The notes beneath the pieces were generated by a model. It was given only the letters and a program-made list of their open reading frames with translations, was not told the origin of the DNA and did not search any database. DNA of 64,000 bases from an uncultured Paracoccaceae bacterium. Lineage in GTDB: Bacteria; Pseudomonadota; Alphaproteobacteria; Rhodobacterales; Rhodobacteraceae. Where the stretch lies: contig CANLYJ010000001.1 in assembly GCA_947495295.1 (NCBI GenBank), positions 248,001 through 312,000 of the forward strand, read 5' to 3'. The translations under genes and the position numbers were made by a program. Position 1 is the first letter of the stretch, and every line of letters starts with the position of its first letter. Shown piece by piece: positions 25,432 to 33,765 of this stretch.

Positions 25432-26647
25432 ACCCGGCGCGGTACCACGCGATCAGTTTGGCCCGGTCCTGTTCTGACAGGTTGGTGATATTGGCCGGCG
25501 GCATGGCGTGGCTGACCCCGGCTTGCAGATAAATTTGCCGTGCATATCTGGCGATATCGCTTTCGGTTTCCAGAAAAACCCCCTTGGGTGCCCATCGCAT
25601 GTTCCCCCAGACCGGTTCGCGCGCATGGCACATTGAACAGCGCCCAATGACGATGTCATGCGCATTTTCAAACCCATCTGCGGCGGCAAAACGCTGTTCA
25701 TAAGGGGTAAGCGCACGGGCTTCGGCAGCGTCATAGCTGTCATGTCCGGGCTGGGTGGACAGCCATGCAATCACGATGAACAGGATGACTGTCACCGCCC
25801 ATGTCCAATTGGGCCGTCCTTTGCGGGCATGCATGGAGTTGAAGTAATGCCGGATCGTGACCCCCATCAGGAAGACCAGCGCGGCAATGATCCAGGCATA
25901 TTGCGTCCCAAAGGCCAGCGGATAATGGTTTGACAGCATCAGGAAGATGACCGGCAGTGTCAGGTAGTTGTTATGGGTCGAGCGCAGCTTGGCGATCTTG
26001 CCGTATTTGGGGTCGGGCGTGCGCCCGGCCTTGAGGTCGGCCACGACAATCCGCTGGTTGGGCATGATGATGAAGAACACATTTGCCGTCATGATCGTGG
26101 CTGTGAACGCCCCCAGATGCAGCAGGGCCGCCCGCCCGGTGAAGATCTGGTTGTACCCCCATGACATTGCCACCAGTAGGATGAAAAGCAGGACCATCAA
26201 GGTTGTTGGCTGTTCCCCCAAGGGCGATTTGCACAGAAGATCATAGATGATCCAGCCAACCGCCAGTGATGCGGCGGAGATCAGGATACCGGTAAAGATA
26301 CCGATATCGGCCTTGTTGGGATCAATCAGATAAAGCTCTGCCCCGACCCAATAGACGACCGCCAGCATAGCCGCCCCCGACAGCCATGTTGCATAGCTTT
26401 CCCATTTGAACCATGTCAGATGCTCGGGCATCGCCTCGGGTGCCACCAGATATTTCTGGATATGGTAAAACCCACCGCCATGGACCTGCCATTCTTCGCC
26501 ATCGGCGGGGCCGTCGATATCGCGGTTCAGCGACAGATCAAGGGCGATGAAGTAAAATGATGACCCGATCCAGGCGATCGCGGTGATCACATGCAGCCAA
26601 CGCACTGCAAAAGCCAGCCAGTCCCAAAGAATTGCAATATCGTACAT
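25427..26647 (-). CDS. puuD: membrane-bound urate hydroxylase with C-terminal cytochrome c domain
   Basis: A 406-residue inner-membrane protein. It has about eight transmembrane helices (first at FAVRWLHVITAIAWIGSSFYFIALDL), a conserved N-terminal domain of the PuuD type (DUF989) with HGGGFYHIQKY, and a C-terminal periplasmic cytochrome c domain with CSMCH at 337-341 and the probable axial Met in SHAMPP near 382. In Agrobacterium PuuD oxidises urate to 5-hydroxyisourate without the hydrogen peroxide formed by soluble uricase, passing electrons to the respiratory chain. The gene diverges from a LysR regulator, with the rest of the urate pathway just beyond it. Confidence 0.95.
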   Translation of the reverse strand: MYDIAILWDWLAFAVRWLHVITAIAWIGSSFYFIALDLSLNRDIDGPADGEEWQVHGGGFYHIQKYLVAPEAMPEHLTWFKWESYATWLSGAAMLAVVYWVGAELYLIDPNKADIGIFTGILISAASLAVGWIIYDLLCKSPLGEQPTTLMVLLFILLVAMSWGYNQIFTGRAALLHLGAFTATIMTANVFFIIMPNQRIVVADLKAGRTPDPKYGKIAKLRSTHNNYLTLPVIFLMLSNHYPLAFGTQYAWIIAALVFLMGVTIRHYFNSMHARKGRPNWTWAVTVILFIVIAWLSTQPGHDSYDAAEARALTPYEQRFAAADGFENAHDIVIGRCSMCHAREPVWGNMRWAPKGVFLETESDIARYARQIYLQAGVSHAMPPANITNLSEQDRAKLIAWYRAGS

Positions 26648-26691
26648 TCTGCGTCCCCTTTGCCGACCAGTGTAGTCAGTGCGCTAGTTTT

Positions 26692-26714
26692 CTTGTATTC
26701 CCTGATATTGCAAG
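26692..26714. promoter_or_regulatory. candidate LysR operator between puuD and the LysR gene
   Basis: CTTGTA (26692-26697) and TGCAAG (26709-26714) form an interrupted dyad with 11 nt between arms and one mismatch, the spacing usual for LysR-type sites. It lies 23 nt before the LysR start and 45 nt before the puuD start. Confidence 0.35.
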
Positions 26715-26737
26715 GCTCTATCAAAAATTGGCGAAGA

Positions 26738-27658
26738 ATGTCGTATCTTGAGAATATCCGTACCTTTGTCCGTGTCTATGAGTTGGGCTCGATGTCTGCC
26801 GCAGGTCGTGATCTGCGGATTTCGCCTGCTGTCACCTCCGCCCGGATTTCCCAGCTTGAGGATCACCTTTCTGTCCGTCTGTTCCAGCGGACAACCCGCA
26901 GTCTGACGCCCACGGCCCAAGGCAAGGCGTTTTATGGCGGCGCCTGTTCGGTGCTGGACGCGGTGGATTATGCAGAGGCGCAGGTCACTGATTTGACGGA
27001 AAACCCCAAAGGTCTGCTGCATGTGGCGGCCCCGCTGGGCGTCGGTCGCCGCTTGATCGCCCCGCATGTTCCGGCCTTTACCGCCGCATATCCATTAATC
27101 GATGTCCGTCTGCGTATGACCGACCGGAATGTGGACATGACGGCAGAGGGGCTTGATCTGGCCTTTCATCTGGGCCAACCCGCGGACAGCAATCTGCGGA
27201 TCAGGAAAATCTCGGATGTGGCCCGGGTGCTGGTCGCCTCACCTGATTATGTGGCAACACGCGGCCATCCCGCCGATGGGGCCGCCTTGGTGCGCGACAA
27301 ACACGAATGTCTGAACCTGCGCTTTCCCGGTGCTGCCGAATTTCAGTGGCAGTTGCAGACCGGCGACGGCCCGCAGCGGTTCCGCGTCGCTGGCCGGTTG
27401 GAAAGCGATGATGGCGATGTGCTGACCGATTGGGCCTTATGCGGGCAGGGGGTTGCGATGAAACCCCGCTTCGAAGTGGCCGAGCATCTGGCCAGCGGTG
27501 ACCTGATCGCTGTGGCCGAAGCGACCCCGCCGATGCCGATCCAGATGGCCTGTTTATACACCCATCGGCGGCATCAGGACCCCAAGACCCGGCTTTTCAT
27601 GGAGTTCATGGTCGAGAAGATTGCCGCAGCCATTCGGGCGGCGGAAACTCCTTCATGA
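26738..27658 (+). CDS. LysR-family transcriptional regulator of urate genes
   Basis: A 306-residue regulator. The N-terminal winged HTH reads LENIRTFVRVYELGSMSAAG through SARISQLEDHLSVRLFQRTTR, and the C-terminal part is the periplasmic-binding-like effector domain (about 90-300), with DVRLRMTDRNVDMTAEGLDLAFHLG. I chose ATG 26738 because the HTH starts at once; the longer in-frame extension reaches into puuD. It sits between puuD (divergent) and puuE-uraD (same strand), so control of both by a purine-derived effector is the simplest reading (inference). Confidence 0.9.
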   Translation: MSYLENIRTFVRVYELGSMSAAGRDLRISPAVTSARISQLEDHLSVRLFQRTTRSLTPTAQGKAFYGGACSVLDAVDYAEAQVTDLTENPKGLLHVAAPLGVGRRLIAPHVPAFTAAYPLIDVRLRMTDRNVDMTAEGLDLAFHLGQPADSNLRIRKISDVARVLVASPDYVATRGHPADGAALVRDKHECLNLRFPGAAEFQWQLQTGDGPQRFRVAGRLESDDGDVLTDWALCGQGVAMKPRFEVAEHLASGDLIAVAEATPPMPIQMACLYTHRRHQDPKTRLFMEFMVEKIAAAIRAAETPS

Positions 27659-27718
27659 TTTATTTGAAAAACGCCGGGATTATTTCAGATTACCATGGCA
27701 ATGAAGGGGAGAACGACA

Positions 27719-29119
27719 TTGCAGCGATATCCACGTGACATGATTGGTTATGGGGCGACACCGCCCGACCCGCAATGGCCGGGTGATGCCCGGATCGCTG
27801 TTCAAATTGTCCTGAATTTTGAGGAAGGTGGCGAAAACAACGTCCTGCATGGTGATGCCGCATCCGAGGCGTTCCTGTCCGAGATCGTGGGCGCCACAGC
27901 CTGGCCCGATCAGCGCCACTGGAACATGGAAACCATCTATGAATATGGGGCGCGTGCGGGGTTCTGGCGGCTCCATCGGTTGATGGCCGATCTGCCGGTG
28001 ACGGTTTACGGGGTTGCCACAGCGCTCGCCCGCGCCCCCGAACAGGTGGCGGCGATGAAGGACGCAGGCTGGGAAATCGCCAGTCACGGGCTGAAATGGA
28101 TCGAATACAAAGACGCACCAGAGGATGTGGAGCGCGCCGATATGGCAGAGGCGATCCGCCTGCATACCGAAGTGACAGGTCAGCCACCACGCGGCTGGTA
28201 CACCGGACGCTGTTCGATGAACACGGTACGGTTGGCCGCTGAGACCGGGCAGTTTGCCTATGTTGCTGACAGCTATGCCGATGATTTGCCCTATTGGGCG
28301 GAATTTGGACGACAGGACCAGCTGATCGTCCCCTATACGCTGGATGCGAACGATATGCGCTTTGCAACCCCGCAAGGGTTCAATGCAGGCGCGCAGTTTC
28401 TTGATTACCTCAAGGCCAGTTTTGACGCGCTTTACCGCGAAGGCGGGCGGATGATGTCCATCGGTCTGCATTGCCGCTTGATCGGGCGGCCGGGGCGGGC
28501 AGAGGCCTTGCGCGCGTTCATTGAATACGCGCAAGGCCATGATGGTGTCTGGTTCGCGACCCGCGAACAGATTGCGGATCATTGGGCTAAAACCCATCCG
28601 CATCAACGGTTTGACCGACCATCGCAAATGGACAAACCGACATTTATGCAAAACTTCGATCATGTGTTTGAACATTCGCCATGGGTCGAGGAACGCGCCT
28701 TTGATCTGGAACTGGGGCCAGCGCATGACACGGCTTTGGGCCTGCACAACGCCATGTGCCGGGCCTTTCGATCCGCGACGGAGGACGAACGGCTTGGCGT
28801 CCTGACGGCTCACCCGGATCTGGCGGGCAAGTTGGCCGCGGCAAAAAAGCTGACCGCAGAAAGCACGGTTGAGCAGGCATCAGCGGGCCTGGATGCCCTA
28901 ACGGATGCAGAACGCGCCGCATTTACGACGCAAAACGCGACATATACCGCAAAATTCGGCTTTCCTTTCATCATTGCCGTGCGGGACCACGATAAGGCGT
29001 CGATCAAGGCTGCATTCCAGACGCGGTTGGAAAATGATCGGGCGACCGAATTTGCAGAGGCTTGTTATCAGGTCGAACGCATCGCCCTGCACCGGCTCAA
29101 GGACATGCTGCCCCGATGA
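27719..29119 (+). CDS. puuE-uraD: PuuE-type allantoinase fused to OHCU decarboxylase
   Basis: A bifunctional protein of about 466 residues. The first 300 residues are a polysaccharide-deacetylase-fold allantoinase (starting RYPRDMIGYG, with NFEEGGENN, EIASHGLKW and MSIGLHCRLIGRP), which hydrolyses allantoin to allantoate. From about residue 304 follows an OHCU decarboxylase (UraD) with the HPDLAGK motif and FGFPFIIAVR, which converts 2-oxo-4-hydroxy-4-carboxy-5-ureidoimidazoline to S-allantoin. The fusion thus carries out two consecutive steps. Start: TTG 27719 has AAGGGGAG at 7-nt spacing and matches the usual N-terminus; ATG 27695 is the alternative. It overlaps the next gene by ATGA. Confidence 0.92.
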   Translation: MQRYPRDMIGYGATPPDPQWPGDARIAVQIVLNFEEGGENNVLHGDAASEAFLSEIVGATAWPDQRHWNMETIYEYGARAGFWRLHRLMADLPVTVYGVATALARAPEQVAAMKDAGWEIASHGLKWIEYKDAPEDVERADMAEAIRLHTEVTGQPPRGWYTGRCSMNTVRLAAETGQFAYVADSYADDLPYWAEFGRQDQLIVPYTLDANDMRFATPQGFNAGAQFLDYLKASFDALYREGGRMMSIGLHCRLIGRPGRAEALRAFIEYAQGHDGVWFATREQIADHWAKTHPHQRFDRPSQMDKPTFMQNFDHVFEHSPWVEERAFDLELGPAHDTALGLHNAMCRAFRSATEDERLGVLTAHPDLAGKLAAAKKLTAESTVEQASAGLDALTDAERAAFTTQNATYTAKFGFPFIIAVRDHDKASIKAAFQTRLENDRATEFAEACYQVERIALHRLKDMLPR

Positions 29120-29592
29120 TCCGCGATATCAGTATATCCCCTCTCAGCGCGGAAAGCTTCGCGCCATATGGTGATGTGCTGAATTGCGACGGTGATCCCG
29201 ACAGAATGATCAATGCGGGCCTTTGCGGGCGGTTTCACGACAGGGCGCAGGTCGATTGTGATGGCCGTGTCGGGATCAGCCTGTTCCGATCCGCATTGCG
29301 GCAATTGCCCTATACGTTTGACATGGTCGAACGGCACCCGTTGGGGTCACAGGCGTTTATTCCGATGAGCATGGATGCGTTTTTGGTCATCGTGGCGGAT
29401 GTCGACCTTACGCCAAGCGCGTTCATCACCGCCCCGGGAGAGGGCATCAATTTCCATCGTGGGGTTTGGCATGGGGTGCTGACGCCCTTGTCCGGTCCCG
29501 GCCTGTTCGCTGTGGTCGACCGGGTCAGCGACGGACCAAACCTGGAGGAACACTATTTTACCACGCCTTACCGCGTGGTTTTCGACGAGTGA
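29116..29592 (+). CDS. allA: ureidoglycolate lyase
   Basis: A 158-residue cupin-type enzyme that splits ureidoglycolate into glyoxylate and urea. Family landmarks are SAESFAPYGDVL near the N-terminus, VERHPLGSQAFIPM in the middle, and PGEGINFHRGVWHGVLTPL with the conserved His residues. Length fits AllA (about 160). ATG 29116 overlaps the previous stop (ATGA), so it is coupled to the PuuE-UraD fusion. The permease gene follows after 37 nt. The allantoate-to-ureidoglycolate enzyme is not in this window. Confidence 0.93.
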   Translation: MIRDISISPLSAESFAPYGDVLNCDGDPDRMINAGLCGRFHDRAQVDCDGRVGISLFRSALRQLPYTFDMVERHPLGSQAFIPMSMDAFLVIVADVDLTPSAFITAPGEGINFHRGVWHGVLTPLSGPGLFAVVDRVSDGPNLEEHYFTTPYRVVFDE

Positions 29593-29629
29593 CCGGCGCG
29601 TAAGATCGGCAACAACAGGGGACGACAAA

Positions 29630-31084
29630 ATGACAACTTCATCTATCGGGACAGCAGAGCAACTGCGCGATCCCAATTATACACCGGCGCTTCACAAGGC
29701 GGTGCCGCTGGGCATCCAGCATGTGCTGGCAATGTTTGTATCCAACGTGACGCCGGCAATCATCGTGGCCGGGGCGGCAGGTTTTGGTTTCGGGTCGAAC
29801 TCGCCCGACTTTCCCGAACTGCTGTATCTGATCCAGATGTCGATGTTGTTTGCGGGCGTGGCGACGCTGCTGCAAACCATCTCTATCGGGCCGGTCGGGG
29901 CAAAGCTGCCGATTGTGCAGGGGACATCCTTTGCCTTCATCCCGATCATGATCCCGCTTGTTGCGGGCAAGGGTGTTGATGGGCTGGCAGCTTTGTTCGG
30001 CGGCGTCATCATCGGCGGCCTGTTCCACGCTTTCCTGGCGCTGTTCATCGGGCGGATCCGGTTTGCACTGCCGCCGCTGGTCACGGGCCTTGTGGTGACA
30101 ATGATCGGTCTGGCGCTGGTCAAGGTGGGAATCCAATATGCAGCGGGCGGCGTGCCTGCCATTGGCACCCCCGAATACGGGTCGTTGCTGAACTGGTCGG
30201 CGGCACTTGTGGTGATCATCGTCACGCTGGCGCTAAAGTTCTTTACCTCCGGCATGCTGTCAATCTCGGCGGTGCTGATCGGTCTGATCGTCGGGTATTT
30301 CTATGCGCTGGGCGTGGGCATTCTGGAATGGTCTGCGGTGACCGGGTCTTGGGAACGCTCCGCATCCTTTGCCCTGCCACAGCCGTTTAAATACGGGTTC
30401 GAATTCAGTGCGGCGGCAATCATCGGCTTCTGTCTGATGGCGTTCATTTCGGCCATTGAAACGGTCGGCGATGTGTCAGGGATCACCAAAGGTGGGGCGG
30501 GGCGCGAGGCGACGGATAAAGAGATTGAAGGTGCCACCTATGCTGACGGTTTCGGCACAGCCCTGGCTGGTGTTTTCGGTGGTTTTCCCAACACATCCTT
30601 CAGCCAGAACGTGGGCCTGATCGCCATGACCGGCGTGATGAGCCGGCATGTGGTGACCTGCGGGGCGATCTTTCTGATCATCTGCGGGCTGGTGCCCAAG
30701 GTCGGCGGCGTGATCCGCACGGTGCCGATTGAGGTGCTGGGCGGCGGTGTGATCGTGATGTTCGGTATGGTTGTGGCTGCTGGTATTTCGATGCTGTCAG
30801 ACGTGAACTGGAACCGGCGCAACATGGTGATCTTTGCCATCGCCCTGTCCGTCGGGCTTGGCCTGCAACTGGAACCGGGTGCGGTGGCCGGGCTGAAGTT
30901 TGCACTGGCTGACGGGTCGAGCAATGACACGCTTTACATCCTGATGACATCAGGGCTGCTACCGGCCGCCTTCATCGCGATTGTGCTGAACCTGCTACTG
31001 CCAGAAGACCTGTCCGATGAGGCGACAGAAGAAGTCGCCGGCGGCCTGTCCGGTCATGGGCAGGGATCATTAAACGGGGAATAA
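29630..31084 (+). CDS. NCS2-family purine (urate/xanthine) permease
   Basis: A 484-residue inner-membrane symporter with the expected 14 membrane spans. NCS2 signatures are QGTSFAFIPIMI in TM3, ALPPLVTGLVVTMIGLALV, SAIETVGDVS in TM8 with its conserved Glu, and the NAT signature region FPNTSFSQNVGLIAMTGVMSR in TM10. The QNVGLIAMTG version occurs in urate/xanthine carriers rather than uracil carriers. Standing at the end of the urate catabolic run, it is most likely a urate or xanthine importer. A hairpin terminator follows at 31103. Confidence 0.92.
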   Translation: MTTSSIGTAEQLRDPNYTPALHKAVPLGIQHVLAMFVSNVTPAIIVAGAAGFGFGSNSPDFPELLYLIQMSMLFAGVATLLQTISIGPVGAKLPIVQGTSFAFIPIMIPLVAGKGVDGLAALFGGVIIGGLFHAFLALFIGRIRFALPPLVTGLVVTMIGLALVKVGIQYAAGGVPAIGTPEYGSLLNWSAALVVIIVTLALKFFTSGMLSISAVLIGLIVGYFYALGVGILEWSAVTGSWERSASFALPQPFKYGFEFSAAAIIGFCLMAFISAIETVGDVSGITKGGAGREATDKEIEGATYADGFGTALAGVFGGFPNTSFSQNVGLIAMTGVMSRHVVTCGAIFLIICGLVPKVGGVIRTVPIEVLGGGVIVMFGMVVAAGISMLSDVNWNRRNMVIFAIALSVGLGLQLEPGAVAGLKFALADGSSNDTLYILMTSGLLPAAFIAIVLNLLLPEDLSDEATEEVAGGLSGHGQGSLNGE

Positions 31085-31102
31085 GTTCCACCACCAGATA
31101 CG

Positions 31103-31132
31103 AGAAAGCCCTCGCTTATGCGGGGGCTTTCT
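31103..31132 (+). terminator. hairpin terminator of the urate operon
   Basis: AGAAAGCCCTCGC (31103-31115) pairs with GCGGGGGCTTTCT (31120-31132) over 13 bp, with one G-U pair and a 4-nt loop TTAT. The downstream T-run is short. Confidence 0.75.
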
Positions 31133-31246
31133 GACGTGGGCAGTTGGCCATGTCGCTCCCTCTATCATAGTTCTGCGGATGCAGCCTATAATTGGGATGG
31201 ATTGAATCCAACGGCATAAACGTCCCGCAATGCCGCGGTTGGCCTG

Positions 31247-32887
31247 CTATTTTTTGGGCAGCTTGGGGGCTTTGCCGCGATAGAACTTGGTCAATGGGCG
31301 GGGGACCTCGCTGCCATCATACATGAAGGGCAGCACGCCTTTCAGCCCGGCCTTGCCCCGCATTTCGACGATGTCATCGTCCGATTTCGTCACCCGCTGT
31401 GACATCCGCCTGCCCCACTGGGCCAGATAGCCGTAAAGGCGGTCAATTTCTTCGGCATAGTCATCGGTCTTGCCCAGATCGATGAATTCTTCAGGGTCGT
31501 TTTGCAGATCAAACAGCATCGGGCGGAACCCGCCTTCGGCATGCATCATCTTCCAACGGCCATCGAATACCATGAACAGGCGGCAGTCGCGCGGTGCCAG
31601 ACCCAGCTCTTCGGCAAGCGGCGTGGCGGAAAAGTCGAATTCGCTGATCAGAAAGTCGCGCCAATCCGGGCAGTCGCCATCAAGCCAGGGCTGCAATGAA
31701 CGTCCTTCGATAATATGGGCGGGCACAGTGCCGCCTGCCGCCTCGACAAAGGTTGCTGCCAGATCAAGGCTTTCGACCAGCGCATCACATGTGGTGCCGC
31801 GTGTATCATTGGCGCGCTTGCGCGGATCATAGATGATCATCGGGATCTTGGCGGATTGGTCGTGGAACAGGGATTTTTCGCCCATCCAGTGATCGCCCAG
31901 ATAATCGCCATGATCCGATGTCAGCACGATCATCGTATCTTTCATCGCGCCGGTGTCTTCCAGATGGTCCAGAATACGCCCCAGATGATCGTCGCATTGC
32001 TTGATCAGGCCCATATAGGCGGGGATCACCTTTTGACGAACCTCATCGCGTTGAAAGGCGGTGCCGACGCGGTTGTTCATATAGCCGTCAAAGACCGGGT
32101 GAGCGTCTTCGCGTTCAATATCGGCGCGCAGCGGGGCAGGGACATGCTGCGTGCCATACATCGCGTGGTAGGGGGCGGGCACGATATAGGGCCAGTGTGG
32201 TTTGATATAGCTGACATGGGCGCACCACGATCCCTTCGCCTGATCCATGAACTCAATCGTTTTGGTGGTCAGCCATGCGGTCTCGGAATCCGCTTCATGG
32301 ATATTGGCGGGGCGGTCGGCGTTTTCATACATCCAGCCCGACGCCATCCGGTTGGGTTCCTTGACCCCCGCATTTGCATGATCATGCCATGGGTTTTCAG
32401 CCTCATAGCCCTTTGATTTCAAGTATTCATTATAGGGCGAACGCTTTTCGTCATAGAACCCTTTGGGGCCTTGGGCCCACAGCCCGTCATCGCGGATCCA
32501 CACATCAAACCCGCATTCCGCCTGACGAGCGCCGATAACACTGTCAGGGTCCAGCCCAAGGCGGGCCATGCCTTCGGCGTCGGCATGCATATGGGTCTTG
32601 CCGATCAGCCAGCAATCCATGCCTGCCTTGCGCAGGTGATCACCCATGGTCTGTTCGCCAACACGCAAAGGATAGTTGTTCCATTGCGCGCCATGGCTGG
32701 AAGGGTAGCGACCGGTGTAAAACGACATACGGCTTGAACCGCAGATCGGCGATTGCACATAGGTATTGGTAAACCGGACCCCCTGGGCGGCGACACGGTC
32801 AAAATTGGGCGTGTGCAGATGGGGGTGGCCTGCACAGCTCAGGTAATCAAAGCGCAATTGGTCATACATGATGAAAAGGATGTTCAT
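31247..32887 (-). CDS. sulfatase-superfamily hydrolase (arylsulfatase/phosphonate monoester hydrolase-like)
   Basis: A 546-residue alkaline-phosphatase-superfamily enzyme without a visible signal peptide, hence probably cytoplasmic. The N-terminus NILFIMYDQLRFD holds the metal ligand Asp9. The maturation motif reads C49-G-S-S-R53 instead of the usual C-x-P/A-x-R, followed by MSFYTGRYPSSHG. Later ligands lie in LTSDHGDYLGDHWMGEK. The HVSYIKPHWPYIVPAPYHAMY segment resembles phosphonate monoester hydrolase-like sulfatases of rhizobia. Which ester it hydrolyses is unknown. ATG 32887 begins the conserved strand; no sulfatase-maturase gene is nearby. Confidence 0.88.
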   Translation of the reverse strand: MNILFIMYDQLRFDYLSCAGHPHLHTPNFDRVAAQGVRFTNTYVQSPICGSSRMSFYTGRYPSSHGAQWNNYPLRVGEQTMGDHLRKAGMDCWLIGKTHMHADAEGMARLGLDPDSVIGARQAECGFDVWIRDDGLWAQGPKGFYDEKRSPYNEYLKSKGYEAENPWHDHANAGVKEPNRMASGWMYENADRPANIHEADSETAWLTTKTIEFMDQAKGSWCAHVSYIKPHWPYIVPAPYHAMYGTQHVPAPLRADIEREDAHPVFDGYMNNRVGTAFQRDEVRQKVIPAYMGLIKQCDDHLGRILDHLEDTGAMKDTMIVLTSDHGDYLGDHWMGEKSLFHDQSAKIPMIIYDPRKRANDTRGTTCDALVESLDLAATFVEAAGGTVPAHIIEGRSLQPWLDGDCPDWRDFLISEFDFSATPLAEELGLAPRDCRLFMVFDGRWKMMHAEGGFRPMLFDLQNDPEEFIDLGKTDDYAEEIDRLYGYLAQWGRRMSQRVTKSDDDIVEMRGKAGLKGVLPFMYDGSEVPRPLTKFYRGKAPKLPKK

Positions 32888-33021
32888 TGGAATAGTCCTG
32901 TTTTGGCAGACCTGAGTAATAGGCCTTATGGAAGGGATCAAATCAATCGGTGTCTGTGCAGAGGGTACGCATGGCTGTCAGTTTTTATTCCACATCCTTC
33001 GTTTGGTGCTGCCCCTACGGT

Positions 33022-33048
33022 TTGACGCAAAGCAAGCTGTGATATAGA
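33022..33048 (+). promoter_or_regulatory. probable imuA promoter
   Basis: TTGACG (33022-33027) and TATAGA (33043-33048) form -35 and -10 candidates with a slightly short 15-nt spacer. The -10 overlaps the start of the LexA box, which would allow repression. Confidence 0.5.
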
Positions 33049-33061
33049 ACAAAAGATGAAC
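33047..33061 (+). promoter_or_regulatory. LexA (SOS) box of imuA-imuB-dnaE2
   Basis: GAAC-AAAAGAT-GAAC (33047-33061) is an exact match to the alphaproteobacterial LexA site GTTC-N7-GTTC read on the other strand. It lies 27 nt upstream of the imuA start and overlaps the putative -10 box. Confidence 0.9.
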
Positions 33062-33087
33062 ATTAATCAGGATTCGGTGTATCGTGT

Positions 33088-33765
33088 ATGGGGTCGCTTC
33101 GGGTGCAAAAACGTCTGGCAGGTCAGGTGCGCCAACCCGACCCGTTGACGCATACCCTGTCCGAAGTTTTCCCCGAAACTGCAACGGATGCGGCCGCCAT
33201 TGGGTTTGTGCTGGCCCGTTTGCCCCGCACCGATGCCCCGATCCTGTGGGTGCAGGACAGGCTTTCCCGCAAGGAAGCAGGGCGGCCTTATTTGGCTGGG
33301 ATCGGCACCAAACGGCCTGTGATCATGGTGGATCTGTCGCGCGCGGTCGACGTGCTTTGGGCGCTGGAAGACGGGTTGCGCTGCCGCAGTCTGTGCGGGG
33401 TGATCGGGGAAATATGGGGCGATCCGCCAGCACTGGATTTCACCGCGACCAAACGGTTGGCCCTGCGCGCAGAGGCGGCAGATGTGCCCTGCTGGCTGAT
33501 CCGGCGCGCGGCCTCTGCGGATCTGAGTGCGGCGCGGGATCGTTGGCGGATCAGTGCGGTGCCCTCTGCCCCACATCCGCACGATGCACAGGCCCCCGGC
33601 ACCCCGCGCTGGGCGCTCGATCTGTTTCGGTCGCGGCGCAGCAAACCGGGACAATGGGTGGCAACCTATGACCGGGCGCAGGATCGTCTCAATCTCGCTG
33701 TCCCAGTTCGCGATCGAACGTTGGCAACGGGTGATGGAACGGCAAGGGGGCGCGCCGCCGGATGA
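33088..33765 (+). CDS. imuA: ImuA, accessory protein of the SOS mutasome
   Basis: A 225-residue RecA-like protein. It retains the RecA-fold pattern (DAAAIGFVLARLP, PILWVQDRLSRKEAGRPYLAG, VIMVDLSRAVDVLWALEDGLRC, CWLIRRAA) but lacks a Walker A motif. In Caulobacter and Mycobacterium, ImuA(-like) proteins act with ImuB and DnaE2 in damage-induced mutagenesis. ATG 33088 is the first start after the LexA box; its ribosome site is weak. The gene's 3' end overlaps imuB by 98 nt, so translation of the two is linked. Confidence 0.92.
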   Translation: MGSLRVQKRLAGQVRQPDPLTHTLSEVFPETATDAAAIGFVLARLPRTDAPILWVQDRLSRKEAGRPYLAGIGTKRPVIMVDLSRAVDVLWALEDGLRCRSLCGVIGEIWGDPPALDFTATKRLALRAEAADVPCWLIRRAASADLSAARDRWRISAVPSAPHPHDAQAPGTPRWALDLFRSRRSKPGQWVATYDRAQDRLNLAVPVRDRTLATGDGTARGRAAG

